64,000 bases of DNA, from contig NC_060064.1 of assembly GCF_020283565.1 (NCBI RefSeq), positions 21,348,337-21,412,336 on the forward strand, written 5' to 3'. The notes below the pieces were generated by a model, which saw nothing but the letters and a program-made list of their open reading frames with translations, was not told where the DNA came from and made no database searches. The translations under genes and the position numbers were made by a program. Shown piece by piece: positions 48,468 through 61,400 of this stretch. Each line of letters starts with the position of its first letter. The first letter of the stretch is position 1. This DNA is from Trifolium pratense. Its lineage: Eukaryota > Streptophyta > Magnoliopsida > Fabales > Fabaceae.

Positions 48468-51400
48468 ATGACTTTTTTCAATTTGATTCTCAGTGTTATG
48501 CTTCTCTTTATCCTACTCTCTTCAAATGGCGAACCCATTACTAAAGGTGAAACCTTTATTGTTTCAAGCTTCAGTTACCCTCACACTAGGCTCAGACCCT
48601 TTGATCTACGCTATATCAGAGGTTTGTAACCCCAATTCCCAATCACCCTTTTCTTTTTACTCATTATTATTTGCTTTATTATTGCTATTATTGTTGTTGT
48701 CTTGTGAAGAACCATTAGTGTGAATTTTAATTGGTTGCAATTCAATTTGATCTTACTTGCTTCATCTGTTGAGTTTGTGCACGAGGATTATAGAATTTGT
48801 CTGTTCTTATGTACTCCCTCCGGCCACATGTATCTGACCTATAATATAGCCGAGATACATGAGTTATTCAATGAACTTTTTTTATTTTTATTTTTAGCAA
48901 AATTGGTTAGCATGGCATCATAGTATAGTAATTCATCGACATCCCACCAACTATGTTGGCACCTCAACGAACCTAAAAAGTAAACTTTTGCTTATAATTG
49001 TGGCCGGAAGGAGTATTAGGGGGAATCTAAGAGACTGGCTACAGTATAGTGCTGTTTTTGTTGATGTTGTGCATGTGATTATTATTATCTGGCCATGAAT
49101 TCTGTTTTTAATGTTAATTATTCTTTTATAGGAATTTCTGAGATGAATAAACAGGTTACTTTGCTATAGTTTACTATTGCTGTCACTAATCATAACACTG
49201 TAAGAACCTTAGAACCATATATTGACTTGAAACGTAGGATGCAATCTTATTTGATTGGTGTTTGTTTGATGTGTTAATTTGTTACATTTAACTAATATGA
49301 TTAGAATCATTATATATGCAAGAAAGGGATAATAATCAGCTTTGTGTTTTAAAAAAATCAATGGGAAACAAATGTCAGATTGTATCTTAATAATCAGCTT
49401 TTGTGATTCGGCTGCGATTATGAGTACTTTTATTATGAAAAATTGTTAAAGATACGTTTTCACAAAAAAAAACCCTCATTTTAAGACTTTTGGAGTTGTG
49501 GATAATCTTACTTGTCTCTTAATGTTTTCTATTGCTTCAGTTGACTTGCCACCATGGTTTTCTGCAATGTCTATTGCACTGAACTCAGATGTAGACCTTG
49601 TAAGTATATCATATTCTTCTATTTTCATATCACTTGTTTTAAAATTCCTCATATTACATAAGGTATACATGCAAATGATATAGTTCTCTACCTCTTTGAG
49701 AAAAAAGTATTGTTCATACTTCATACGTCCTTTTAAAAATTCCTTCCCTTATGTAAGCATTAAAACTGTTTTTGTCGATTATGCTACATAAAAATTCCAT
49801 GGCATGCCAATCAGGATGTTATCTTTCTGTACTCTATTAGCCACCTTTTTGTCATACTTCATATATACATTGTTTTCAGGATGTGTCTAGAATTGAAAGG
49901 GTTCCGATGAGCACACTGCCAATAATATGCTTTAGAGATGGAGGTCCTCCACAGCCAGATGCCTTAAACATAACATTGAAAGACTCAGCCGTCTCAGGTA
50001 GGAGAACAAATATGCACAGACGCTATGAAATAGTAGCCATGCTATTCTATATCTGTGTTGGACTTGTATTTATGTTGGATACCACTCGAAAATTATTGTT
50101 TTATCATAATTGTTTTTTTATTTTTTATTTTTATGTTACTACATGTGGGAATACCACAAAAATTGGATAACTAGTAGCATTTTATGATGTCTGCAGTGCC
50201 ACACACTAACTTTAGAGTATCCACTCATTCCCCTAATTTAATATTTGTGCTTTCAATAATTTATACAATACTGTTTTTAATGTTTGCCGTCTAAGATTCT
50301 TATCCATCATCCGCTTGTTCTCCTTCTCATTATTATCTATCTCCCTTCTTTACAATAAAGAAGAGGCAAGATTTATTTTTTAACCTTTTGTCCCCCATTT
50401 TCTTCAGGGATAAATGGTTTAGATGTGGAGCAGTGCTTTCCTATGCAGAAAAATATCACTATGAAACTGACAAACAACCAGGTATTGTTTTTTAGGTCTT
50501 TTTTGTACTTGAAGGTTGAAGTGTTATCTTTTACTCAGTGTTGTTAAATAGAGGTTATAACAGCGCTATAACGCTATAACATACCAGAATTTGGACAAAT
50601 CACTATTGTTCCGCTATATGTTTAGTACAAAGTGTTGTCAAATGGTGGCTATAGTGACGCAGGTGCAGACGCTACAGCATATCAGATTTTGAACAAACTG
50701 TTATTTTCTGCAATCCGCTATAGTCAACGTTGTTTTTTATTTGTTTATACTGGCATTGTTTCATCTAGCTCAATGTCTTCTTATGCTTATAATGACATAG
50801 ATAAGTTTTATATCTTTAAGCCTATTAGACGTGAACTTCGTGAAGCATAAACAAAGCAAAAGTCCATGCTGCCGTGTGTTGAAGTTCAACTTTAGTTATA
50901 AAGAATGGAGACAGGATGATTAAAACTCCTAACTACTTGGTCATAGGGGTTCATGTCAAGGGCAAACCTGGTTTTATATAACTAACATCTATGTTGCTTG
51001 GGGATCGGTTAATTTCAAGTAATTTTTGTTTTGATCTTTTGTAATTTCTTGGACGGAAAACATAACAAATTATTGTTCAGATATCTCCAGGTGTTTGGTT
51101 CATTGGTCTTTTCAATGGTATTGGACCTACAAGGACACAGTCAAAGATGGTAAGCTTTATTATGCAAGTGTTATATTTACCCAAAATAATTCTGAATTTT
51201 CCTAGTATGCATCACTTATTGGAACAATTTATTATCTGTGTTCTGTCTTTTAATGCATTTGTATGCCAGAATGGCTGCCTTTGTGTTGGTGTAGTTATTA
51301 CTTAGGGTTAGATACTTTTTTCGTCCCTACAAAAATAGAGAATTTTGATTTTAGTCCCTAAAAATAAAAATGGGATGTTTTCATCCTCACATAATTTTGT

Positions 51401-54400
51401 TTTATTTTTGGATATTCATAATACTAGGACTAGGATTTTCAGCAAATTATTTCTAGTCAACAAACCAGTGTATGCTCCTTGGGGTATAATTATTTCTATT
51501 CTTCAATATGAGCTTATGCTTTCATAAGTGGTTTTCCTTGTCTTATATACAGAGGGCTTGGCATTTGAACCAAATTCATTGTGCCATTGAGATAAGAAAC
51601 TGTTTGGCATATCTATTTTCAAACATCGTTTCTATATGCTACTCACCCACTTTCACTTAAAGCTAGTAGAAATAGTTAATTTTGAAAACTTAGAAAGCGG
51701 AGTAATCGCCATAAGAGACTGCTATTTCTAGAAATGTATGTAGCTTATAAATAATAATATTTCCACCTCCGCAGATTATCCGAGGTCCAGCATACTCCTT
51801 CGCTGCCAATATAACTGTGGAAGCATGTACAAATTCAATGATGATGGGAGATTTCTGTAATAGTCCTGTTTATCCATTTTCATGCACAACTTCTGATGTC
51901 AATAATGCTTTGAAAGCTACGACGGTGATCAAGCCAGTGTTGGAAAATTTGATGACCTGCAAAAGTAATTTTAAAACTTCCTGTGCTCATGAAGGTGTAC
52001 CAAACGTCTTCTCCTTGGATATAATAAATGTGGCAGAAGCATTTACTGTTACAGCAAGTGATATCAAATTCAATATTACGCCTTCAAACAATACATCTGG
52101 TGCAAATGATGTTAGTTTAATGTGTTTTGTTCGCCATGGTTCAATGCCTTCAGTGACTTCGTATGATTACTCCAGTGATTTAAAGAAAGTGCCGTTGGTT
52201 ATTCATTCACCATTAATTGGTCGTTGGTACATTACTATCGTACCAATCAATCTTATAAAGATGCAGGATAGTAATGTAACGGTTTGCTATTCAGTCAAAT
52301 CTCACGTGCTTCAATGCCCACTTGGGAAGACAGGACCAAATTGTACAATGGATATCTACATGCTTCAGGTAGCACTCTTTTCAAGATTTATTCTGCCTAT
52401 ATTTTTTCTTTAAGGTGTCACGTTAAAAATTTATTTATAATATTATGGAATGGACTCTAAAATTTCTAAATGTGATAATCCTTGGACTACAAAATAACAT
52501 TTAAGATTACAAGTAGAATGGGTAGAATCAGGATATGATCAGATGTAGTCTTGTCTTGTGCAGTACAAAATAGAACATAAGATATTAGAGTATCAGTATT
52601 AACTTTCTGTCTGAAAATTATAGACGCTAATAACATCTAAAGAATGCAACTCAGCAGATCATCGGCAATAGTGCATTTCTTGACTCCTTTGTTGGGCTAA
52701 ACTGAGATTCTTTTTAATATATTTGAGATTTGAACTATTTTATGCCAATGCTGAAAAATAAGGCTTAAAGAAATTGTTCAAGTTATTAATATTACTCAGA
52801 TATTAAAGTCTGGCTGTTTTTTACTAAGTGCTGTGTGTGTGTAATACTCCCTCTGATCCAAAATTATATGAAGGAAAAGAAAAATCAAAACCAATGAAGT
52901 TATTTATTGATGTAACCTTTTGAATATTTTTCCAAATATACCCTCATAAAAAATTATGAGACATTTAAATACAAAGGTTTTAAATGAGGCTAAAAAAGTT
53001 ATTTAAGCAATAAATACATCTTAGAAGTTGTAATTTTTTCTTATAGATAAGACTTAAAAAATCTTCAAAAACTCTCTTATAACTAGGACCAGAAGAGGTA
53101 GTAGGATTCTAGAATATTATTTTTTCTTTATTTGTTGGCATTGATTTAATAGCACCCTGGGGTAAAATCAGTATGGCATCTTGATGCTAGAAGGTATTTA
53201 CACACTGGAATAAATTATTCACAAAACAAGAATGGTTTTCTGCAGACATATGTACGGAGAGGTCCAACTCCCTTTGAATCATACTATTTACCGGTCGGTG
53301 CTGGAACATCTTATGCTTCTGCCAATTTCCCTCTTGAACCACTTTTGAGTAACTCGTCATACAATGGAGAACCTGGTAACATTTGGACTTACTTACTTTT
53401 AGACATTCCTCGTGGTGCAGCCGGAGGAAATATTCACGTACAACTATCCTCGGATGTGAAGATCGATTATGAAGTTTACGCTAGATTTGGTGGATTACCA
53501 TCACTTATTAGCCGGGACTATTATTATGCTAACAAGACAATGAGAAGCAATACATCTATGTTTTTCATGCTATACGATTCAAGTGATGACAAGATCAATT
53601 TCTATATTATGTATGCTAGAGAAGGAACATGGGGTTTTGGTCTTAGACATCTCAATACCAGCATCGTTCCTGCTAAAGGCCCAACTGTCATGTCTCTTTC
53701 GCTTGAACGGTGCCCTAAACATTGTTCCTCTCACGGGGACTGTAAATTTTCTTTTGATGCAAGTGGCTTGACATCATACAGGTTTATTTTAAACCCTTTG
53801 CTTGTTCATAATTTATCAATTATGTTTGCATTTCATCGGTTTCCCTTCCTGTAAATTGCTAGACAAGAGCCGTAAGGTAACATTTGATAGACAAGAAAAT
53901 AACAGAACATGAGTGTTTTTTTGGAGATAAGATTATATATGTTTTCCATTTGTTCCCCTATGTATTAAGGAATTCACTATTTTAAGTGTTTACTTTGTTG
54001 TCCTCAGCTTTTGTTCTTGTGATCGAAACCATGGAGGCATCGACTGTAGCGTTGAAATTGTAACACATCAAGGTGCTTGTTCATTTTTTAGATTGATGAA
54101 GTTAGTGATTTTATTGCCTTGTAGTGTTTAATATTTACTCATATAACAAACCAATTTTATTATTCTTGTTGTGTAACTTATTAGGCAAAATTGTCTTTTG
54201 GTCCTTTATTATTGTCGTTTTTTTTTTGTCTAGTTAGTCCTTTATGCTCTTAAATGTTTACACCGATAGACCTAACCTTACTTTAAAAAAACTTTTCAAA
54301 TTCAAACACAATTCTCCAAGTTTTCTCAAAGGAATCATTTAAGAAATCATGTAATTATTGATGGGTTTTGATCGCAATGATCATAAGGATAGAAACCTCT

Positions 54401-57233
54401 CAATTTATAGAAAATAGTTCAACTAGAAAGGATTTTTAGTGAGACATTACAGGGTTCTTGAAATTAAGCACAAGATTCATTCTCTTAATTCAGGTCATGA
54501 AAACTCAATATATTCTTGGTAGCAGAATTTAAAAAATCATTGGCAAAAAATATTGAAAGGGCAGTTAGATCCAACCGTGTAAACATTTACAAACATAAAG
54601 GATTAATTTGACCCAACAAAGATAAAAGACTAAAGTGATAAAATAAATTAAGATAAAGGACCAAAAGTGCAACTTTTCCTATGTATCTTTTATGGATGTA
54701 GGTATGTCCAAGTCATGCACGAACTTTTTTCACCATTGGATCAATAAGTCTCACCATTGGAACAATATGTCACATCACATCTCATTTGATCCAATGGTGA
54801 AAACAGCTTGTGCATGGTGCAAGAATTGTCTCACTTGTGCACATTAGACAAAGCCCGTATGTATTATTAGTTTGTTCGATTATTTGTCCACTATTATACA
54901 TTTGTAGTAATTAATTTTACAAATGCATATGTGTGTGTGTGTGTGTTTATTAGCTATTTAGTAATTACTTAATAACTCGTACTTATAAGTTAAATTCAAC
55001 CCTTCAAGAGAGTTTGAAAATTTAATTCTAGATATATACAGTTAATATCCAAAGATGCTGCACTCCTCTTTGTCTATTCATTTGTCAAATATATGTATTT
55101 GCTATTGAATATGTATTCACAATATGGCATGGAAGACATATTTTTATTCTCAAATCTAGTTACTGAATATTGGTGCAGGGCACGTACGACAATCTTTTTT
55201 TCTCATTGTCTCCAATGCTGCGGCCATACTTCCTGCCTATTGGGCCCTTCGGCAGAAGGTGGTTCTTTTTCTTTACCTTTTTTACTCTTGGTAACTCTTT
55301 TTTTTTTTGACAAATACTCTTGGTAACTCTTATCATCTGGTTATGTAGATTTTTGTATGCAAAATCCACAATATCTTTTATTATGCAGGCATTAGCAGAA
55401 TGGGTTTTATTCACATCCAGTGGAATTGCTAGCGGACTATATCATGCTTGTGACGTAGGTGCCTGGTGTGCATTGAGCTTTAATGTCTTGCAGGTTTGAG
55501 CTTTCCCCCTGTATTATCTCTTTCTGAAAATATATAAAAAGCGAAGATTTTGGAACTAAATGTTTTATAAGTGGTGTAGCTATTACAAGCTTCAACAATC
55601 ATTTGTAATTTGCTTGTCAATTGGAATTTGTGTTCTTAAAAGCATGAATTATATATTTTTGCTTCTGGGAATTTACAATAGCTACATATCAATGTTTTCA
55701 GTTCATGGATTTCTGGCTCTCTTTCATGGCTGTGATTAGCACTTTTCTTTATCTAGCTACCATTGATGAAGTATTGAAGAGAGCAATCCACACAGCTGTA
55801 GCTATCCTTACTGCCCTAATGGCCGTAACAAATGCAACTCGGTAAATGAACTAATAGACTCAATATGAACAGACATATACTCACACCATAAAAAATGTTA
55901 TAGTCTTGTTCATATTTATTCATGGTGAATTATGCAGGTCTTCGAATGTTGTTCTTGTGATGGTGATTGGTGCTCTTGGTCTCCTTATTGGATGGGTTAT
56001 AGAGATGTCAACAAAGTATAGGTCCCTTTCCTTTTCAGTTAGATTCTCCTTTGATTTCTCTCATAGGTAAGTTCTCTATATGAATGGTAAATTTGTTTTG
56101 AGTACAACATTATATTATATTGGTTTACATCCAATCCAACATAGTAGCAATCGATGGCACTGCTTTATTTTCATACTTTGTATTCTTCATTCACGGCCTA
56201 TTCGTGTTTAGCCATTGTTGTCAATCAACTCTCACCCCCTCCGACCCCCACAAGTTTAGTGGCTGATCACAGCATGATCTATCTTAATACTTATGATAAT
56301 GGTTAGAGCTGAAAAGTAAGCAATGCTAGCTTTAATTTTAATAAAAATAAAAAGTTTAAAGGAACAAGGAATGTGGTATTGGAAGTTGAAGATTAAATAG
56401 TTGAATGGTTTCCTTCCTTACTACCTTAAATCTCATCTGGGTTAATCCTGTCAACCACCAAGTGTCTTCAAGAGTAATTGTCAAATGCTGAGTGATGGTG
56501 TTGAGTATGGTTCATAGTTGTTACAGATAAGTGGGCGGGGTAATGTTGTAAATCTAGACCGTAGTATTTAAATGCAAGTTGTACATTGTAAACTCTAAGC
56601 TTGAAATAATAGAAAAGAGTTGCAGCTGTTCTGCAGTCGGAGATGTGGACACAATTAGCCAAACTTCGTTATCAAACATTCTGTGGTCATTGCTTGCTTT
56701 TTTTTGTATCTTTATTCTTTTGAACCGGGGTTGCTGTTCTAACAAAAAAATTTGCTTATGTTAAACTACAATGTGCTCGAAGATGGTCTTGGAACACTGC
56801 TGGGTTCCTTAATATAACTTATAAGCGATGAATTTTACTTGCAGTTTGCACGTGATAAAGCGATGGCTATGTAATCTTGTTGGGTCACTTCTAAGACGGT
56901 ACCACTGGCCTTTTGCCTTAGCTGGTTTTTCTGCACTGTCAATGGCAATAGTGAGCTGGACACTCGAAACCAGTGAAAGTTACTGGTTTTGGCATAGGTA
57001 TTACTACAGTATTACTATTGTTATTTCCCTCTCTTAATTTTTACTTTATTACTTTATCTCTCATGTTGCTTTCTTTTGAAATGTTTTTTTACAGCTTTTG
57101 GCATATTACAATATACACATCTTCTTTCTTCTTCCTTTGTTCAAAAGCAAATATTGTGGATAGTGAGAATCAACTACCCGCAAATGGAAACTATGAACTG
57201 ACCCATCAGGATTCACTTCCAAGAAATGGTTAA
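48468..57233 (+). CDS. TMEM8/PGAP6-like membrane protein
   Basis: It is a complete 14-exon gene of 804 aa. Exons: 48468-48621, 49541-49599, 49880-49997, 50408-50481, 51081-51149, 51775-52368, 53246-53781, 54008-54072, 55179-55258, 55389-55493, 55702-55841, 55938-56066, 56845-56997, 57095-57233. A signal peptide (MTFFNLILSVMLLFILLSS) leads a long extracytoplasmic part with many N-glycosylation sites. An EGF-like module follows (CPKHCSSHGDCKF, CSCDRNHGGIDCS, about 510-550) and then a seven-helix domain (about 560-780). The helical domain has SGLYHACD (Ser598, His602, Asp605) and WHSFWH (His758, His762), the Ser/His/Asp pattern of the CREST hydrolase superfamily. Animal TMEM8A/PGAP6 is a GPI-anchor phospholipase A2; the same chemistry here is inferred from these residues. 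Introns host several MITEs. All phases close. Confidence 0.93.
48814..49013. mobile_element. Stowaway MITE in TMEM8-like intron 1, TA TSD
   Basis: The 200-bp element starts CTCCCTCCGGCCACATGTAT and ends ATTGTGGCCGGAAGGAG, flanked by TA at 48812-48813 and 49014-49015. CTCCCTCC ends with a TA duplication define Stowaway. Confidence 0.88.
50535..50735. mobile_element. CGCTATA-type MITE relic in TMEM8-like intron 4
   Basis: Two related stretches (TGTTAAATAGAGGTTATAAC.., then TGTCAAATGGTGGCTATAGT..) each run into CGCTATA motifs and CAAATCACTATT/CAAACTGTTATT. This is typical of a dispersed plant element family; the ends are unclear. Confidence 0.4.
52847..53101. mobile_element. Stowaway MITE in TMEM8-like intron 6
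   Basis: CTCCCTCTGATCCAAAATTA at the left and GACCAGAAGAGGTAG at the right, with TA on both sides (52845-52846 and 53102-53103). The interior is AT-rich and non-coding. Confidence 0.7.
54186..54680. mobile_element. Long-inverted-repeat MITE in TMEM8-like intron 8
   Basis: The left AAAATTGTCTTTTGGTCCTT, then AGTCCTTTATG, pairs with the right CATAAAGGATTAATTTGACC, then AAAGGACCAAAAGTGCAA. It is non-coding, and its ends are approximate. Confidence 0.6.
54928..54945. repeat. (TG)n microsatellite
   Basis: A short TG run in intron 8 of the TMEM8-like gene. Confidence 0.85.
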
Positions 57234-57743
57234 AAATAGAACAATAATATATATGGAATAGGTTGGTGTAAAAAGGGGGACAGAGGTGAATAATTTTTGG
57301 TTTTTAGATTTCTTGTGTTTAAGGCGAGTTCATGCGAAGGTTGCACAAAAATGTGTGACCACCGGTACTGGATACGAATTTGTGTATGTTCGGTTTATTT
57401 ATGGTTGAGAAACCGTGAAGGTACATTTACTCTCAAAGTATCTATGGAGTTCATCAAAGAAAAGACGTACATTCGCAATGGAAATCGATGTATAGTGCCT
57501 CTGCTGACTTGGATAAGAAGTCATCCTAGGAGTCATTTGTGAGGCTGATAAGAGTGATGAAGCAAAGCAGTCTCTTGTAAATTCTTTTCAGCATAAGGTT
57601 TGTTTATGCCATTCTTTATAGAATATTTTACCCTCACAAGAATCAAATTAGGGATAATTTTTGGTCATGGGATAAAGAGGATTATCTTATGTAAGCTGTA
57701 ACTATAGTTTAGAACAAGACTTACCTTTGAACTGTATCATACT
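57234..57743. other. 3' UTR and flank of the TMEM8-like gene
   Basis: Non-coding sequence after the stop. A short open frame inside (57297-57542) has no recognisable features. It ends at the Helitron-like terminus. Confidence 0.4.
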
Positions 57744-57771
57744 AGTTAGGAACCCGTGCAACGCACGGGCG
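57744..57771 (-). mobile_element. Helitron 3' terminus
   Basis: On the minus strand the sequence reads CCCGTGCGTTGCACGGG (perfect 7-bp stem, 3-nt loop), then TTCCTAA, then CTAG, followed by host T. A GC-rich hairpin 11 bp from a CTRR end, next to T, is the defining Helitron 3' structure. The element would extend to higher coordinates; its 5' TC end is not fixed (a candidate ATCTCTTCTCTCTTAATC lies at about 63932 on the minus strand). Confidence 0.7.
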
Positions 57772-58007
57772 AGGACGATTGTATATCTGATTAAATACAA
57801 TACTTAGACAATTGGTTGTTAACATAGTTAGATAATTATAATTTACTTTAATAAAATAGTTAGATAAATGTTAATTAACATAATACAACTATATTATAAG
57901 GAAAATATAATACAAAATTTGTCTAACATTATAAACATAAGATATATGCAGAAACATAATCCTTTCGGGAAGCCTTCCCTTCAGGTGGCCCTAATTCATT
58001 TACCTTA

Positions 58008-58430
58008 TCAATAGTCTATACTATAGTCTCTCGTGTTATAAGAATTGAACAATAAATAGTGACAAAAAGTGAACAATAGTCTATACTATAGCCTCCCGTG
58101 TTATAAGAATTAAACAATAAAGAGTGACAAAAAATTTAACTATTAACGAATACAATGAAATAACACAGAAAAGAGGAACAAATTGCTTGATTATATGATT
58201 TATTTATATATAATATCAATAGTCTATAATATAGTCTCCCGTGTTATAAGAATTGAACAATAAAGAGTGACAAAAAATTTAACTATTAACTATACAATGA
58301 AATGACATGGAATAGAGAAACAAATTACTTAATTATATGATTTATTATATTATATATAATATCAATAGTCTATACTATAACCTCCCATGTTATAATAATT
58401 GAACAATAAATAGTGACAAAAAGTGAACAA
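58008..58430. repeat. Tandem repeat array, four units
   Basis: Units begin CAATAGTCTATACTATAG and continue CTCCCGTGTTATAAGAATTG, then AACAATAAAGAGTGACAAAA, at about 58008, 58074, 58216 and 58361. The spacing is 66, 142 and 145 bp, so the first unit is truncated. Units differ by a few substitutions and small indels. Confidence 0.88.
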
Positions 58431-61400
58431 TTATCTCTATTGATTAAACTTTATTGAGTGCTTTTGATTCGGGCACTATAAAGGAAAGAGTGAAAATAAG
58501 GCAACACTAATAGAATGTGCTTAATCTCTATTTAATTAATATATAAGTTGAGACAATATACAAATAAAAAATGCAGTGTACATACTTTAATAGTACGCGA
58601 TACAATAGAAATTGAGATAACTATATCATGAATATACAATAGAAATTGTGTATATCCTAGTTGCACTCAGGCTTTAGCTAATCTTCCACAAACTCTAGAG
58701 TTTCCTTGTAGTTGGAGAACTGGTACAATATCAAGCTCGTGTCGAGCTTTTCTGCTTGTATATGGCACATTATGTGCACTAATTACTTGGTATTGGATAT
58801 AAAGTCCTGACCTATTTAATCTCATGCTTCATGTGTTACATAAAATTGCAAAAATTAGTGTTTCAGTAGGGATTAACAAAAAGCAGCCAAAATCTTAATC
58901 TAAATACAAAACAGAAAACAATGATAAGGGCCAAATTTGCTCACCTAAAATCACTCTTTAAGGTCGCAGTCCCGTCGAGATGAACTAAATAATAAATTCC
59001 AAGCTTGATATTGAAAGCTACTCCCATGTTTCCCTTCAGCGTGTATACACTTTAACCAATAGATCTTGAAAGACATCAACAATTGTTGAACCTCGCAATA
59101 CAACATTGTGAAATCAAAGAGTACACACATAAACTATTGAAGCAAGAGTTCTTAAATTATGGAGACTTTGAAGTAACTAAAAAATCTAATATGCCTCTTT
59201 GGAATATTGGCAGGATCTTCCTTTATAAACCTTCGCCTATGAAATAATCATCTATTTTGTACCCCCCATTGCATTGCATTACACTGTTCACTATACCATA
59301 TTTAAAAAAAATAGAATTGAAAATATTTGATCCCATAAATCAAATATGGAAGTCTCCACTTTGAATTTGGTGCCTCTGGCAGCTTGAACTTGAAGGTGTG
59401 CCATGTGTTACCTGCAATGATGTGTGCATTTACAAACATAGTTAGCCACAACTCTCAACCACACCATTGAAAGTTAAAATGTTTATTAAAGTTAAAAATT
59501 AAAATGTTTAATCAAGAAACATACATACATGCTTATTTATAGTTGCAGCCATGATTATGTGGTTAAAAATTATGCAGGCCGGATCTTGGAGTTATAACAG
59601 AACTGAAAAGTGGTTCAAAGTGCTCTTTAATTTGTAAAAACATTTTCAAAGTTAATTCAAGAATATTACTTTCATCAAAGAGAATGAAACAATGGTAACA
59701 CTTTCTCAGCCCTGTCATAAACAATCTAAAAGGCTCATTGGCATTATGTAAGTGCTCACATCCAAATCCATCAAATTTCATTCAAGCACTTTCCACATTT
59801 TCATTTACTGTTGCCCAATTTATGATCTTTTTTTAATATCAGAAAACTGATAATTGAATGCCCAATAATTTCAAGAAACTAAAAATTAGGTAAATAATCT
59901 TTTTACTTGATAATAGATTAGGGAAATCTCCGAATAATGTAGAGAAGTTCAAAAAACCATTCCAGGATCAACAAAAATGAACTTAGAAAAGAGGACTCAC
60001 CCATTTAAGAACCACCAAAATCATTACCAAATCCTCATTTACAAATTAAGACATCGGCAACTGCAACATACAGAGCAACATAGCATCAATGAGATTGGTA
60101 GCAGAATCAAATCAAACAAATAAAGAACCATAGAAAGCTTAATCATCACTATATAAGCACTTTGGCTTTTATGTTCCAACACTATTTACTTGAGTGCTTG
60201 CAAAGTGAAGTCTTTCTTTTAAGTGAGGCCTTAAATATTCAAAGTGAAAAAATCATTCATAAATTTATAAGAAAGCGAAAGTTATAGAAATATTCATAAA
60301 CTAAAAAATAATATAAGAATTAGTTTTTGCATCAATCAACATTTCATATAATATATATGCATAAATTGTGATCCAATGAATCACCAATAAAAATCACAAT
60401 GCAACTTCGTAAAGGTAATCAACAGTTACAACATAACTACATGTCTTTTCTCAATGCATATTTATCTCATGAATGACCATTAACTTAAACAGAATAAAAA
60501 ATCACAACTTTGATTTATAGTTAAATAGTTATATTCATATGAATGAAAGATCTATATAATTGATGTACGATAAGAAACTAATAGAAGTTGGAATCAGCTT
60601 GTTTCTTTCAATGTGGTCATGTTAAGTAGGTAATTACCTTGATTAAAAACTATACCATAAACAGATTAGTGGAGAGTACACACACTTCTTTGATATAACT
60701 TTTTTAAGCTTATGTATTAAAATAATGAACAAAGTGAAAGCATTAGACACTTCCATCTGCACATGAATTAGAAGCATTTCAGAGGCAAGGGTTTCAAAAT
60801 AAATAAGGAACCATAAATGTATTATAAGCATAAGTCTATAACCTTACGCAATCCCTCAAAATTAGGACCTCGAGCAAATTTCTACCAATGCAGCTGCCAA
60901 GTTTCCTGAGAGAAGAATTCAACTAACAAATTTAGGACCAGTGTAAGAAAGAAACACACCACCATAAGAACCCAGCAGACCACCTCTAAAAGAAGCTTCA
61001 TGTAAATAACAAATCAAAATAAGAAAAACATATAGTAGTTATCAAACTCTAATTCTAAAACAAAAAAGTAAAGTCAAAGAAATACAAAATTAGGGATTAG
61101 AAATACAAATGAAATAAAATAGATGGCTATTAAAAATTAGGTATTTTGAAAAAGAAATAGTATACCCAGAATCAAACAATAACATTGTCGTCGTTGGGCC
61201 GTGTGCTCTGCTTCATCGATCTTTGTCGTCGTTGGGTTTGTGAACCTGAACAAACAATAACATTCCCAAAAAAAAATTAAAAATCAGAATATGAAATTAA
61301 ATCATGAAAAAAGAAAGGGATTGAGAAGCAAGTTAAAACCTTTCTTATTGACAAAGCTGAAGAAGCATATACCCAAAATTTGAGGAAAAAAGTTGACAAC

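Noticed and set aside
57297..57542. Second small gene after the TMEM8-like stop
   Set aside because: It lies in the expected 3' UTR, with no conserved features and an unconvincing start.
58008..58430. CRISPR array
   Set aside because: The genome is eukaryotic and the units are long, diverged repeats without regular spacers.
59563..59781. Minus-strand 72-aa frame
   Set aside because: No start context, no splice-consistent neighbours in frame, and no recognisable motifs.
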